Shown here piece by piece: positions 52,784 to 62,968 of a stretch of DNA of 64,000 nt. Every line of letters begins with the position of its first letter. The stretch's first letter is position 1. The DNA is taken from positions 243,143-307,142 of the forward strand of contig CACRSC010000273.1 of NCBI GenBank assembly GCA_902651635.1, read 5' to 3'. Both the position numbers and the translations under genes were made by a program. Source of the DNA: Mastigamoeba balamuthi (Eukaryota; Evosea; Mastigamoebida; Mastigamoebidae). A model generated the notes under the pieces. It saw nothing but the letters and a program-made list of their open reading frames with translations, had not been told where the DNA came from and did not search any database.

Positions 52784-54157
52784 ATGAAGTGCGAGAAGTG
52801 CGGCAAGACAGCGACGTTTCGTTGCCCCAAGTGCGCCGAGCTGGGCCTGCCCGACTCGAACTGGTGCTCGCAGGACTGCTACAAGGCGGGCTGGAAGGCG
52901 CACAAGCCCAAGCACGCGGCCAAGGAGGCGCTCATCGCCGCCGCCTCGTCGCTGATCGCCTCGGTCTCGCACGCGCCCGCCCCGCGCACGGGCCCCGTCA
53001 GCGAGCTCTTCGCTGGCTACTCGTTCACCGGCTCGCTGCGCCCCGCCGAGGTCACCGAGCGCCGGACGGTCCCCTCGACGATCCTCTTCCCCGACTACGC
53101 GACGACAGGTGCGCAACTGCTCTGGCCACCCCCCTTCCTCTTCCCCCACAGAGTCCAGTCCGGCTGAGCCCACTTCCCCACTCCCTTCCCCCCAAGGCAT
53201 CCCGGTGTCGGAGGAGGCCGCGAGGGGGGCGGCGATCGAGGTGAAGAACGCGGAGCAGATCCTCGGGATGCGCGAGGCGGGCCGCGTGGCGCGCGAGGTC
53301 ATCGACATTGCGGGGCGCGCGGTGAAGCCCGGCGTGACGACGGACGAGATCGACCGCATCGTGCACGAGGCGACTGTCGAGCGCGGGGCCTACCCGTCGC
53401 CCCTCAACTACAGGGGGTTCCCCAAGTCGGTGTGCACCTCGGTGAACGAGGTCATCTGCCACGGCATTCCCGACAAGCGCGAGCTGCAGGAGGGAGGCAC
53501 GTGTCCCCCTTTTCCCACCCCGGAGATTCCCCATGTGCACACCTCATATCTTCTTGGCTCTGCTTCTGCCGTGACGCAACAGATATCGTCAATGTCGACG
53601 TCACGTGCTTTTACAAGGGGTACCACGGGGACGTGAACGAGACGTACCCCGTCGGCGAGATCGACAACGCGGCCAAGAGGCTGATCCAGACGACGTACGA
53701 GTGCCTCGAGCAGGCGATACGCGGCGTCAGCCCCGGCGCGCACTACCGCGACATCGGCGAGGTCATCTCGAAACACGCGCACAGGCAGGGCTTCTCTGTC
53801 GTGCGCTCGTACACGGGCCACGGCATCGGCAACCTGTTCCACACGGCGCCCAACGTGCCGCACTACTCGGGCAACAAGGCGCTGGGCATCATGCACCCGG
53901 GGCACACGTTCACGATCGAGCCCATGATCAACGAGGGCGTCTTCGCCAGCGACGTGTGGCCCGACGACTGGACCGTCGTCACCAAGGACGGCAAGAGGTC
54001 GGCGCAGTTTGAGCAGACGATGCTCGTCACGGACAAGGGCGTCGACGTGCTGACCAAGAGGACCAAGGACTCGTACCCCTACTGGTTCCTCGACAAGCCG
54101 CAGTCGCCCGAGCTCAGGACCGAGGCCGCCGACCACCGCCAGCGCCGCCACAAGTGA
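52784..54157 (+). CDS. METAP1: Methionine aminopeptidase 1 with MYND-type zinc finger
   Basis: MetAP1 removes the initiator methionine from nascent chains at the ribosome. Exons join(52784..53108,53197..53496,53583..54157) give 399 aa. Residues 1-45 form the paired zinc-finger region ([31 protein letters not shown]) that contacts ribosomes. The catalytic domain has [13 protein letters not shown], the metal ligands in [31 protein letters not shown] and FEQTML. Intron 2 uses a GC donor (GGAG|GCACGT); only that site restores LQEGDIVNVD in frame. The C-terminus YPYWFLDK is typical. It is a housekeeping gene. Confidence 0.96.
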
Positions 54158-54269
54158 ACGAACAAAGCCATCGGGGCGTCTTTTTGTGACCCGGGTTGCA
54201 TCAGCGGATGTCGTCATTGGTCGGATCCGCCCCTCTTGGCTTGGCGAGATACCGCAGATTTTTCACCCC

Positions 54270-54286
54270 GGGAGATACGAAATCTC
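54270..54286 (+). promoter_or_regulatory. GGGAGATACGAAATCTC motif upstream of ubinuclein-like gene
   Basis: An imperfect palindrome 37-53 nt before the ATG; a second related patch (GCGAGATACC) lies at 54244-54253. Confidence 0.35.
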
Positions 54287-54322
54287 AAAATTGGGACCCT
54301 CTTTGGCGCGGTCGCGGCTTCC

Positions 54323-55586
54323 ATGGCGAGCACCCTCAACTGCAGCTTCGAGATCGACGTCGCCGACGACGGCATCGTCAACTTCGAGGACGCCCTGCAC
54401 GCCGTGCTCGGGACCGCCGAGCAGCGCCCGGCGCCCGCCGCCGCTGCAGTGGCCAGCGCCGCCCCCGCCCCCGCCCCCGCCGCCACGGCCGCCGCCGCGC
54501 CCGCCGCGCCCGCAGCCCCCGGGGCCACGCCGGCCAGCGCCGCCGCCGCCGTGGGCCCAGCGCCGGGGGCCGCGGCCAGCGCGCCGTCGCCGGTGTCGTC
54601 GGTGCTGAAGCGGCTGCAGGCGCAGCCCGCGGGGGGCGTCGGGGGGATGCGCGGGCGGCTGGCGCTGAACGAGCGGCTGATGATCCTGGCGCAGAACCCG
54701 TCGATAGCCGACGGCGAGTACGACGACCCCGAGTTCTCGGACAGCTTCATCGACGACGGGTCGCGCGTGGTGGCCAGGCCGCCGCAGCAGCGCGCGCGGT
54801 CCGACGCGGAGGACGAGGAGGAGGAGGACGGGACGCGCAGCGGCGGCGACGAGGAGTCGGCGGCGAGCGAGTCGGCCGGGGAGAGCGAGCCCAAGCGCAA
54901 GCACAAGCACAGGCACCACAAGCGGCACAGGAGCCGCAGCAGCGGCAGCAGCGACGAGGGGCGCAAGCGGCGCAAGCACAGCTCGCGGCACAACGACGAG
55001 GACTCGCGCTCGCAGCAGCAGCAGCCGCAGGCGGCCAAGTCCAAGACAGTCGTGACGCAGGAGGAGGTGGCGAGGGCGCTGGCGCAGATGCCGCAGGGCG
55101 TCAGGGCGGTGGTCGAGGCGATGCGCGGGCTCAGCGCAGAGGTCGACAAGAACAAGCGACACCCGCCGCTCTACGAGCTCTACAAGAAGCTCGCGGCGGC
55201 CATCAAGGAGCTGCCGCCCGCCGAGGCCTACTCGGCGATCAACCACTCGTGCCTCGTGCTCGCCCAGTGCCTGCCCTTCACCCGCGCCACCATCCGAGTG
55301 CGTCTCGATCGCCAAGGAGGCCCCCTTACTGACCACTGCCTCCCCTCCGCAGAAGCGCCTCATGACGCTCACCAGCAACAAGCAGGAGGGGCAGCAGCAG
55401 CAGCAGCCAGCAGGCGCCAGCGCGCCCGCGGCGGCCGCGGCCTCGGCGACGCCGTCTGCGTCTGCCTCGGCGTCGCAGTCGCCGGCGACTGAGTACTTGC
55501 CGCCCGCGATGCCGCCCACCAAGCGCGAGGGGGCAGCGTGCCCCGTGGCGGCCTCGGGGCCAGCCGAGGGGAGAACTGTTCAATAG
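54323..55586 (+). CDS. Ubinuclein/Hpc2-like HIRA-complex subunit
   Basis: Ubinuclein (yeast Hpc2) is a subunit of the HIRA histone H3.3 chaperone. Exons join(54323..55297,55353..55586) give 402 aa; the 55-nt intron has donor GTGCGT. An Ala/Pro-rich N-terminal third is followed by DGEYDDPEFSDSFIDDGS, which resembles the Hpc2-related (HUN) motif that contacts HIRA and H3.3. A very basic Lys/His/Arg/Ser stretch comes next. The C-terminal part (HPPLYELYKKLAAAIKEL, CLVLAQCLPFTRATIR|KRL) matches the ubinuclein middle domain, where the phrase (L)P(C/F)T-x-x-T(L/I)-x-KR is diagnostic; the splice joins R and KRL in phase. Assignment rests on two short motifs, so it is moderately secure. Confidence 0.65.
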
Positions 55587-55911
55587 CATCGAGGGGGGTC
55601 CTCTTTATGCGACGCAGAACACGCCGGCCGCGCTCAGTGCGCAGCGGAGGAATTGTACCATGGGGGGGCGTGTCTCACTGCGGCGAAAGGGGAACAAGCG
55701 GTTGGAACTGGGGGATTTACCCCCTCTGTTCTTTGAACGAAAGAGGCCACACCACCACTACCCCAGCGGGGAACAAGAATAGGGCACCCTCTCGGCGAGG
55801 CGCACACCCCGTGACGTGCGCGGGTATATCTCTTTTGCCCGGTTCGCCGTCTAGCAGAGCAGGTTTTTCTATTTTGGGGTGCGTTCACACAAGTGGTGAG
55901 CCCCACAACCC
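55587..55911. other. Intergenic region
   Basis: About 325 bases lie between two plus-strand genes. A GGGTATATCTC patch at 55822-55832, 80 nt before the next ATG, is a weak relative of the recurrent motif. No gene is seen. Confidence 0.4.
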
Positions 55912-56544
55912 ATGACCACGCGCTCCTTCGCCATCGCCGCCGCCGCGCTCCTCCTGCTCGCGCTCGCTGCGTGCTGCGGCGCCGCCTCCCTCCCTGTGCC
56001 GGCGCCCCGCGCTCTCGCCGCGCAGCAGCCGCCCCGCGCCCAACCGACTCCGCCCGGCGGTTACGTCTCCGCCTCCGCCTCCGCCACCGCCGCCCCGCCG
56101 CAGCCGCGCACGCCGACAGGCCGCAGCCCCGACGACCGACCGGAGCAGGAGCACCGCCGCCGGTCGTCCGACTCGCTGTCGGGCAGCAACGACTCGCCTC
56201 CGCGCGGCCGCCNCAGCAACGACTCGCCCCCGCCGCGGCCGCCGAGGCCGCCGCCCCCGCCCAAGGCGCCGACGGCGCTCGTGGTGTTCGTGCTGGCCAT
56301 CGCGGGGGCGCTGCTGCTGGCGGTGGGCGCGCTGTTCGCGGCGGCGCTGTACGTGTTCATGACGCTGCGCGGCGGCCCGGCGGTCGTGTACCGCGCGGCG
56401 CCCGCGCGGGACGAGGAGAAGGCGCTGGCGCTGCCCTGCGACGACGCGCCGGCGCCCGAGCAGATGCTGCCGCCGCCGTACGAGTTCGCGCAGGAGCAGG
56501 GGGCGCCCGGCGACAGAAAAGGGGCCGGCGACTGTCGGAACTGA
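55912..56544 (+). CDS. Type I membrane protein, Pro/Ser-rich
   Basis: This 210-aa single-exon protein has a clear signal peptide (FAIAAAALLLLALAACCGAA), a Pro/Ser/Arg-rich ectodomain likely to be O-glycosylated, one transmembrane helix at about residues 123-150 (LVVFVLAIAGALLLAVGALF) and a 60-residue acidic tail with LPPPYEF, a possible WW/arrestin-binding motif. The base at 56213 is N, giving one unknown residue. No family is recognised. The next gene has the same layout and orientation, suggesting related surface proteins or a tandem pair of independent origin. Confidence 0.65.
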   Translation: MTTRSFAIAAAALLLLALAACCGAASLPVPAPRALAAQQPPRAQPTPPGGYVSASASATAAPPQPRTPTGRSPDDRPEQEHRRRSSDSLSGSNDSPPRGRXSNDSPPPRPPRPPPPPKAPTALVVFVLAIAGALLLAVGALFAAALYVFMTLRGGPAVVYRAAPARDEEKALALPCDDAPAPEQMLPPPYEFAQEQGAPGDRKGAGDCRN

Positions 56545-56884
56545 ACGCTGCAGCCCCGCTGCGCTGTGTAGCACACACCCCCCTTTTCCCCGACGGACGG
56601 ACCTATTTAAGAACACACCGAGCTCAGGTTGCTTGTTTCATTAAAAAAGACGCCAAGAAAGGCGGGGCTGGCGGAGCAGCAGCGCTGCCAAGAGGCTCTC
56701 CGCCGGCGACTTGCGTGGCGCCCTGTGTGGGGTTGCGGGGGTTGTGTGGGGGGCTGTTTTCTCCGCGAAATATCTATCTGTGGTCGTCACGTGTGCGGGG
56801 TGAACCCCCCGCCGATTGCGTGCTTTCCGCAGACGGGCACAACTCATTCTTTGCAAAGCCAACACACACAACTCCGCGCATAAA
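56545..56884. other. Intergenic region
   Basis: About 340 bases lie between the two type I membrane protein genes. A GCGAAATATCTATCTG motif is at 56765-56780, about 105 nt before the next ATG. No other feature is visible. Confidence 0.45.
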
Positions 56885-57499
56885 ATGCGCACACCAAAGT
56901 CCGCTGTGGTCGCGGTGCTGCTGCTCGCGCTCTGCACCTCGGCCCTCGCCACGTCGGCCGTCGCGCCCGTGCGCGACGACATCGAGGCGCGCGCGGAGAC
57001 GGCGCAGGGCGACGGCGACGACGGCGCGCACTGGTGGTCCGACATCAGCATGGGCTCCATCGACCCCGAGGACCTCATGCAGGCCGTCGTCCTCGCCCTG
57101 CTCGTCTGCCTCTGCGTCCTCGCGCTCTCGTGCGCCTGCTGCGTCGCCGGCTGCGTCTTCTGCTGCTGCGCGGGCGCCAGCGCCAGCGGCCACCGCTGTG
57201 CCTGCCAGCGCAGCGGCTACGTCGTGATGCCCGCTGGCGCCGCCGCCGCTCGCACGCCGGGCGCGGTGGAGGCGGGCCAGGGGGTGCCGGTGCCCATCCC
57301 CGCGGTGCGCTGGGTGCCGTACCCGCCGCCCTGCGGGCCCGTGCCGCCGCAGTGGCCCGCGCAGGCGCCGTACGGCGTCCTGCCGCCTCCCCCGCCGCCG
57401 CCGCCGCCGATGCAGATGCAGATGCAGACCAACAACAACGCGCCCAAGGCCAAGGACGAGGAGTCGATGCCTCTGCTCGGCAGCCAGGCCAACAACTGA
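56885..57499 (+). CDS. Type I membrane protein with Cys-rich helix and Pro-rich tail
   Basis: The 204-aa protein starts at the ATG after CATAAA. It has a signal peptide (SAVVAVLLLALCTSALA), a short acidic ectodomain (GDGDDGAHWWSDISMGSIDP), one Cys-rich transmembrane helix (LALLVCLCVLALSCACCVAG) and a Pro-rich cytosolic tail with poly-Pro and MQMQMQTNNN. Juxtamembrane cysteines (CCCAG) may be palmitoylated. The overall plan resembles shisa/VOPP-like adaptors that recruit WW-domain ubiquitin ligases, but no family assignment is possible. Confidence 0.65.
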   Translation: MRTPKSAVVAVLLLALCTSALATSAVAPVRDDIEARAETAQGDGDDGAHWWSDISMGSIDPEDLMQAVVLALLVCLCVLALSCACCVAGCVFCCCAGASASGHRCACQRSGYVVMPAGAAAARTPGAVEAGQGVPVPIPAVRWVPYPPPCGPVPPQWPAQAPYGVLPPPPPPPPPMQMQMQTNNNAPKAKDEESMPLLGSQANN

Positions 57500-57731
57500 C
57501 GCGCACGCTCTGACGAGCCGCTGCGTGACCCCGGAAACAGGAAATAGAGTTCAGAGTGTGAGGCCAGAGCTTCCGAGATCAGCCCTGCAAGTCCCTCTCG
57601 TCGGGGGCTCTGTGCACCCCCCATCCCGCACGGCACGCAACAGCCATGCCTGTAGCCTTACAACTCCAAACTGTGCTCTTGTTTTTGTGTCGCGGGGCCG
57701 TTGAACGGCGCCCTCATCGTCAGCTGGCCTG

Positions 57732-60295
57732 CTACTGCCCGTTGGCGGCCGCCGCGATGTACGGGACGGAGAGAACGCCCTTGTACTTGAGGCCGACGAA
57801 CTGGTTGGACCACTCGAGCGTGAAGTCAAAGGCCTCTCGCCACGCGCTGCCCCCGGGGCTCGACGCCACCCTGCCGACAGGGGGTAGCCGCCGTCAGTCT
57901 GCGCACGAGCGAAAGCGCGAAACCTGCGGAACACCTGCAGCACGCGCACGGTGCTCTCCAGGTCGCCCTCCTCCACGAGCTGCCGCACAAACTGTACGAC
58001 GACCTCGACGTGGATCATCTTGGGCGTCTCGGTGGCCCTGAGCCACCCCGCCAGCGCCCTCTCGACGTCCTCCACGCAGTCCGGGGCGAACAGTGGCGGC
58101 CGCGCGGTGGCCACCGGCTGCGAGTCCTCGATTACGATCGCCTCGGCCGCGCCGCTGCCCTCTCTCCTGGCCGGCTCCCTCTGCCGGCAAAACACCGCCT
58201 GCGAGCACTGCAGCAGCGACGCCTGGCAGTCCTCCTCGTCGTGCTCGTGCTCCTGCGCCTGCTCCAGCCCGGTCTCTTGCGGCTGCTGCGGAGGCTTGTC
58301 ACCTACGGCTGCAATCTGCTGGACGAGCTCTGCGATGTCTTTGCTCCTCCTGCGCGCCACTGTTGTCTGCTTCTGCTGCTCCTGTGTCTTGCGTAGCTTG
58401 GTCATCGCCAGCCCGAGCCCTCTCAGTTCTCTGGGGTTCTCCCGCGCCTGCCCCCTGGCGTCAGAGTTGGCCGCAGGGGCGGGGGGGTTCAACGCACGAG
58501 CGCGTACTGCTCGACTGCCACCCGCGCGATTACCGCAGGGTCGTTGGACGGCGACGCCAAGTCGGCTCTGCGATTGAAGTCGTCTGCGGGGAAGGGAAGG
58601 GCCCTGAGCTACTCGCGGCGCTCGCACATCGCGCATCGCGCACCTGCCATGCCGTGGCCAAGGTACTTGCCTGGCGGGGGAGCGCCGGGCGTCCTGCGCT
58701 TCCACTTAAGCGTCAGGCGGCTCCCGACGCTCCCGGCCTCCCGCAGCCGCCTGCACAGCTCCTCCGCGAGCTCCCCGAGGAATCTCTTCACCTCCTCGTC
58801 CGTGTTGAACCGGATCCCCCAGGTCACGTTCACGCTGACCGTCTGCCGGTTCTGCACGCGGGGACGGCGGTGCTCAGCCCAAGGCTCGCTAGGTAAATCG
58901 ACGGGATTCGGACGGCAATCATGCTGGGCACGCTCGAGTCGATGCCCCGGACCATCTCGTAGAGCCTGCGGCCGGCGTTGTCGCCGTACGCGTCCTGCAG
59001 CCTGCGCAGCGGCACCCGCACGAGGTCGCTGCACAGCGTCGCACCGAACGTCTGCTCGGCCTTGGCAGCCGCCACGCGCCCGATGCCCGGCAGCTGCCCG
59101 ACCTCGAGGGCCCCCACAAAGTCCCCGGCCTCCCCGGGCAGCACCCTGAAGACGCCGTCGGGCTTGGCTCTCTTGCAGGCGAGCTTGGCGAGCATCGGGC
59201 TGGGCCCCACGCCGACGCTGGCGGGGCAGCCCGTGTTCCTGCGTACGTTCTCGCGGATCTCCTGCGCAGCCTGTAGGCCGTCGCGCCTGCCAGTGACGTC
59301 GGCCAGCGCCTCGTCGCAGCTGAGCGCCATGACGGCGGGTGTCTGCTCGAGCAGCGAGGCGTACATGGCCCGCGACACGCGCTCGTACTCGGCGTAGTCG
59401 TACGGCAGCACCTCGACGTCCCTGCAGAGCTCCCTCGCGCGTCCCAGCGCCATCCCGTTGCGCACTCCGGCCGCCCTCGCCTCGTACGAGGCGCAGGCGA
59501 TCTCCGACGACGTGCCCGAGACGCCGCCGTGGCAGACGACGACGGGCCTTCCGTCGAGCTCGGGCCGCGACCTGCGGCTGACGCTCGCGAAGAAGCAGTC
59601 CATGTCCACGTGCAGCAGCACGCGCTCAACGCCCTCGGGCGCCGCAGCCCGCTCCGACTCGGGCATCCCCAGCTGCATGTCGGCGACGAACCGCGCGAGC
59701 TCGTCCTGGAACTGCGCCTTCCAGGCCGAGAGGTGGTGCAGGCGCGACGCCCCGAAGTAGTGCGCGACGAACCCGGGGTCCGTGCAGCGCGGCAGCGCGG
59801 CGGGGGCCTGGGCGGCCTGCGCGGGGGCGGAGAGCAGCAGGAAGGGCTCCTCGGGGAGCCTGGACCCGGCCTCGACGCAGCGGACGAGCCACTCGGGCCG
59901 CACGACGCGCAGGGGGCGCCGGCCGGGCTGCGGGGCCAGCGAGGCGGCCTTGGAGTCGGGCAGGCACTCGGCGACCACGTGGGTCACCCGCTCGCGCGTG
60001 AAGAAGTGCTCGTAGCGGCCCCCGTGCGCCACCACGATGTCGCGGAGCTCCAGCGCCGTCGGGTGCGTCGCGCTGGAAGATATTAATATCTCGCCGGCCA
60101 GCGACCCGCGGCGGGTCTGCCGTACCCGGTGACCCACACAGAGACGCCCGAGAAGAGCGCCGGGGGCGCGGGGGCGTCACCGCCAGCGGCGGCTGCGGCC
60201 GCGATGACGGTGTCTTGGTCCTGCAGCTTGCGGTACTTCTGGCGCGCGTACTCGGGCCACGACCCGGCCCTCTTGTACGGCCCCGCGCTCGCCAT
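57732..60295 (-). CDS. REV1: DNA repair polymerase REV1
   Basis: REV1 is a Y-family deoxycytidyl transferase and the scaffold of translesion synthesis. Exons complement(join(57732..57870,57924..58447,58498..58583,58644..58851,58932..60072,60126..60295)) give 755 aa, all phases consistent. The BRCT domain is at about residues 45-130 (LFSGVSVWVTG, ALELRDIVVAHGGRYEHFFT, VTHVVAECLP, RPEWLVRCVEAG). The N-digit reads YFGASRLHHLSAWK. The polymerase has HVDMDCFFASV and LSCDEALADV with the catalytic acidic residues, then LPGIGRV. The little finger (VNVTWGIRF, LTLKWKRRTPGAP, GHG) is completed across introns. ENPRELRGLG follows. The C-terminal domain (VEVVVQFVRQLVEEGDLE ... WREAFDFTLEWSNQFV) binds other polymerases and Rev7. 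ATTAAT inside the first intron is its probable branch point. Confidence 0.94.
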
Positions 60296-60430
60296 CGGTC
60301 GCTAAGCGATGAAATGAGAGCTGAACCAGGGAATGAATCTATGAGATTTGACCAGATTTGTGTATCTTGAGCGTTGGCGCCAAGCAGGCCTCTTTTATGA
60401 AAAGAAATCGACCACAAAGAGGCCAGCGAA

Positions 60431-61289
60431 ATGTCGGGCATCGCGGAGCGGCGCAGAGAGGCAGCCCGGAAGAAGCTCGAGGCTGACTCGGACCCCATGA
60501 AGGTGCTCCTCTCGCGTCCCTGCCTGGCCACCCCCGCTCCCGCCACCACAGGAGCTCCCTGCCTCCCCTTTTCAAAAAATCGCAACGGGTTTCTATTTAT
60601 AAACCTGACCAGCCCGCCTGCCCTGCGCGCGGGGTGCGCCACAGTGGGACAAGAAGAAGATGGACGAGGTGTGGAACACGTTCGACTTCAACGGCAACGG
60701 CAAGCTGTCGCTGGCAGAGATCGACCGCGCGTGCCTGCTGACGATGCCGCAGTTCTACAAGCACAAGCACGTCATCATGCGCGCCTACAAGGCGGCCGAC
60801 AAGTCGCAGGACGGGTACATCGAGAAGAACGAGTTCGCCGCGCTGCTCAACCTGCTGTGCTACTTCGACGACGTGTGGAAGAAGTTCGAGCAGCTCGACA
60901 AGTCCAAGGACGACCGCGTGACCTTTGTGCGCCCTGCCCTCCCTCATCAGCAGCACTCCACACCGTCTGGCCCTGCTGTTGCCTGTTGATTTTCTGACCC
61001 CCCCCGAGCGCAGGATGAGTTCCGCGAGGGGTACGACATGCTGGGCATACCGCTCGACGACAAGGACCTGGAGAGGGAGTTCGCCGACATGGACGAGAAC
61101 GGGGGCGGCTACGTGCTGTTCGACGAGTTCTGCATCTGGGCGGCCAAGAAGCTCGCCAGCAAGCCGCCCGAGGGGTACGCCGCCACTGGCGCCACGGCGG
61201 GGTTCGGCAGCGTCCAGAAGGCTCGAGTAACCTCAGCCAACGCCGGCCCGCTCGGTGAGCGCGCACGTGCGCGGGACATGCACAAGTGA
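60431..61289 (+). CDS. Four-EF-hand calcium-binding protein, calflagin-like
   Basis: Exons join(60431..60502,60645..60926,61014..61289) give 209 aa, all phase 0. Four EF-hand loops are readable: DFNGNGKLSLAEI, DKSQDGYIEKNEF, DKSKDDRVTF|DEF (split by intron 2) and DENGGGYVLFDEF. All keep most oxygen ligands. The last helix FCIWAAKKL is reminiscent of kinetoplastid flagellar calcium-binding proteins (calflagins), which end in a similar EFCxWA sequence. The N-terminus MSGIAERR lacks the MGC acylation signal of calflagins, so membrane attachment is doubtful. The C-terminal 20 residues may be altered if a GTGAGC donor at 61254 is used. Confidence 0.82.
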
Positions 61290-61443
61290 GGCGCGCCTCA
61301 ACGAGGCGCGGTGCACACACCGGACAACGGGCACCCTGCAAATAGCAAACCCCAGGCAGAGCCAGGCCTCGAGCGGGAGGGAGGCACACGAAGGGTGGTG
61401 GTGGGTTTGTTGGATGCTCTACACAGGAGACGCTATCTATCGC

Positions 61444-62834
61444 TCAGGGGCGGAACACGCGCTGGAGCTTGAAGATGGGCTGACGGCACATGGGGCAGCT
61501 CTTCAGGTTCTTCCCGCACGCCGAGCACAGGCACAGGTGGCCACACCACAGCACGACCTGGGAGGGGCGCGCAGTGCGCGTGTGAGTGGCCGGAGGACGC
61601 GGCCAGTTGGCTGCGAGGAGAGGGCTGCGCACCGAGTCGGCCTCGTTGTCGAGGCACACGACGCACGTGTTGGAGGTGTCGGGCGGCGCGGCGGCGGCGG
61701 CGTTAACGTCGGGCGTGCTTGGCGTCTGCGGCTCGGCCTCGACCTCTGGCAGGCGGTCTGCTGACCGGCCCCTCGTGATGGGCGAGAACACATCTGCCTC
61801 GGAGCTCCAGCCTCCAGAGGGATAGTGCAGCGGAGCAGAGTTCCTGGGTGGCAACGGCGGTGGCGGTGGGGGCGGCGGCGGTGTGCTGTTGCGAGCAGGC
61901 TCTGGCGGCCCATCGTTGTCCGCTTCCGGTTCCTCGAAGCACAGGAACGGCAGTAGGCCCTCAACCGCGCCGCTGGATGACCGGCATCTGATCCACCCCG
62001 ACGCCTCCTGGGACCTGTCCACAACCTCTACCGTCTCGCCAGCCAGCACTCGCATCTCCTCTTCCTGCAAGCGCCGCCTCAGTTCACGAGAGGCGCTGCG
62101 CGGAGGCCGTACCGACTGCGGCTCCCACCCGACCGTCACGCGGCGCCTGTCCACAAGCCCGTGCCGCTGCTCCAGCATGCGCTGCAGCACCGCCCTCGTC
62201 TCCGGCCGCCACGCCAGGCTCTGCTGCTCGCCGCCCCTGGCGACCTGCGTCGTGGCCCTCCTCTCGCGGTTCCTTCTCGCCGGGGCCTGTGCGCGTGCTG
62301 GCGACACCAGCAGCGTCCCTCTCGCTGCTCTTCCTCCCCTCCCCCATACCGGCAGCGGCGGGGCCGGCGGGGGCGGCACAGGGCGCCCAGGCGGCTCCGC
62401 GGGCGCCGCGGCAGCAGCGTCGAGGCCGTCGTCAAAGGACGCCGACCTCTGCCGCCAGCCAGAGGCGGTCAGCAGAGGGCGGCGCGGGCGGGCGGCCGCC
62501 ACGGGCGGGGGCACGAGCGGCGGCGGCGGAGGTGCGGGAACGGGGACAGAGCGGCGCTCGTCGACACGGGGCCTGGCGTCCGTGCGGCGCGGCCTGCCTG
62601 GGCACGGCAGGTACAACGCGTTCTGAGCACACTTGGAGTGCACTTCGATGCGGCAGTCTGGGCAGGAGGGCGTGAGAGGTGCGACGGGATAGCGGGGATA
62701 GCTGGGGGATGTGAGCGCCAACATTGGCATCTGCACGCCTGCTTGCGAAGGCCCCAGATGAACTTGTGGCACAGGGAGCAGTAGGTGAGCTTGTGCAGCG
62801 TGGCCACGGCGAAGTCGTGGCCGTTGTCAACCAT
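61444..62834 (-). CDS. C1 - SH3 - RING finger protein
   Basis: Exons complement(join(61444..61557,61633..62657,62723..62834)) give 416 aa. Residues 6-60 form a C1 zinc domain (HDFAVATLHKLTYCSLCHKF, then after the first splice CRCQYCRIEVHSKC and LYLPC). The donor was chosen because it restores the C-x2-C spacing in phase. A Pro/Arg-rich middle follows. An SH3-like module is near residues 235-285 (RVLAGETVEVVDR, GWIRCRSSSGAVEGLLPFLCF). The C-terminus is a RING of the C3HC4 IAP type (CVVCLDNEADS|VVLWCGHLCLCSACGKNLKS, CPMC), completed by removing a 75-nt intron. A ubiquitin ligase responding to lipid or scaffolding signals is inferred. The RING resembles that at the end of the Mps1 kinase in this window. 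Confidence 0.82.
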
Positions 62835-62903
62835 CGCGCCGCACCGCCCAGTGCAATCCCGCAGGACCGTTTTAGTTAAATATCCCCCACCGGCGGAACA
62901 AGA

Positions 62904-62918
62904 ACGAGATATCAAGTG
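62904..62918 (-). promoter_or_regulatory. GATATCTCGT motif upstream of C1-SH3-RING gene
   Basis: The minus strand reads CACTTGATATCTCGT about 70-85 nt before the ATG. It also falls in the short gap after the stop of DBP10, so it may mark the promoter of the RING gene. Confidence 0.35.
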
Positions 62919-62968
62919 ACTTGGGGGATACCGTTTATTGGGAGCTATCGGGTAATTTGGAGCCTCAA

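Noticed and set aside
54323-55586. Ala/Pro and His/Lys-rich gene considered to be a low-complexity shadow
   Set aside because: The HUN-like SFIDDG motif and the ubinuclein CLVLAQCLPFTRATIRKRL block across a phase-0 intron support a real gene.
60081-60092. GATATTAATATC, which resembles the start-proximal motif
   Set aside because: It lies inside the first intron of REV1, 9-20 nt before the acceptor, and is better explained as the branch point region.
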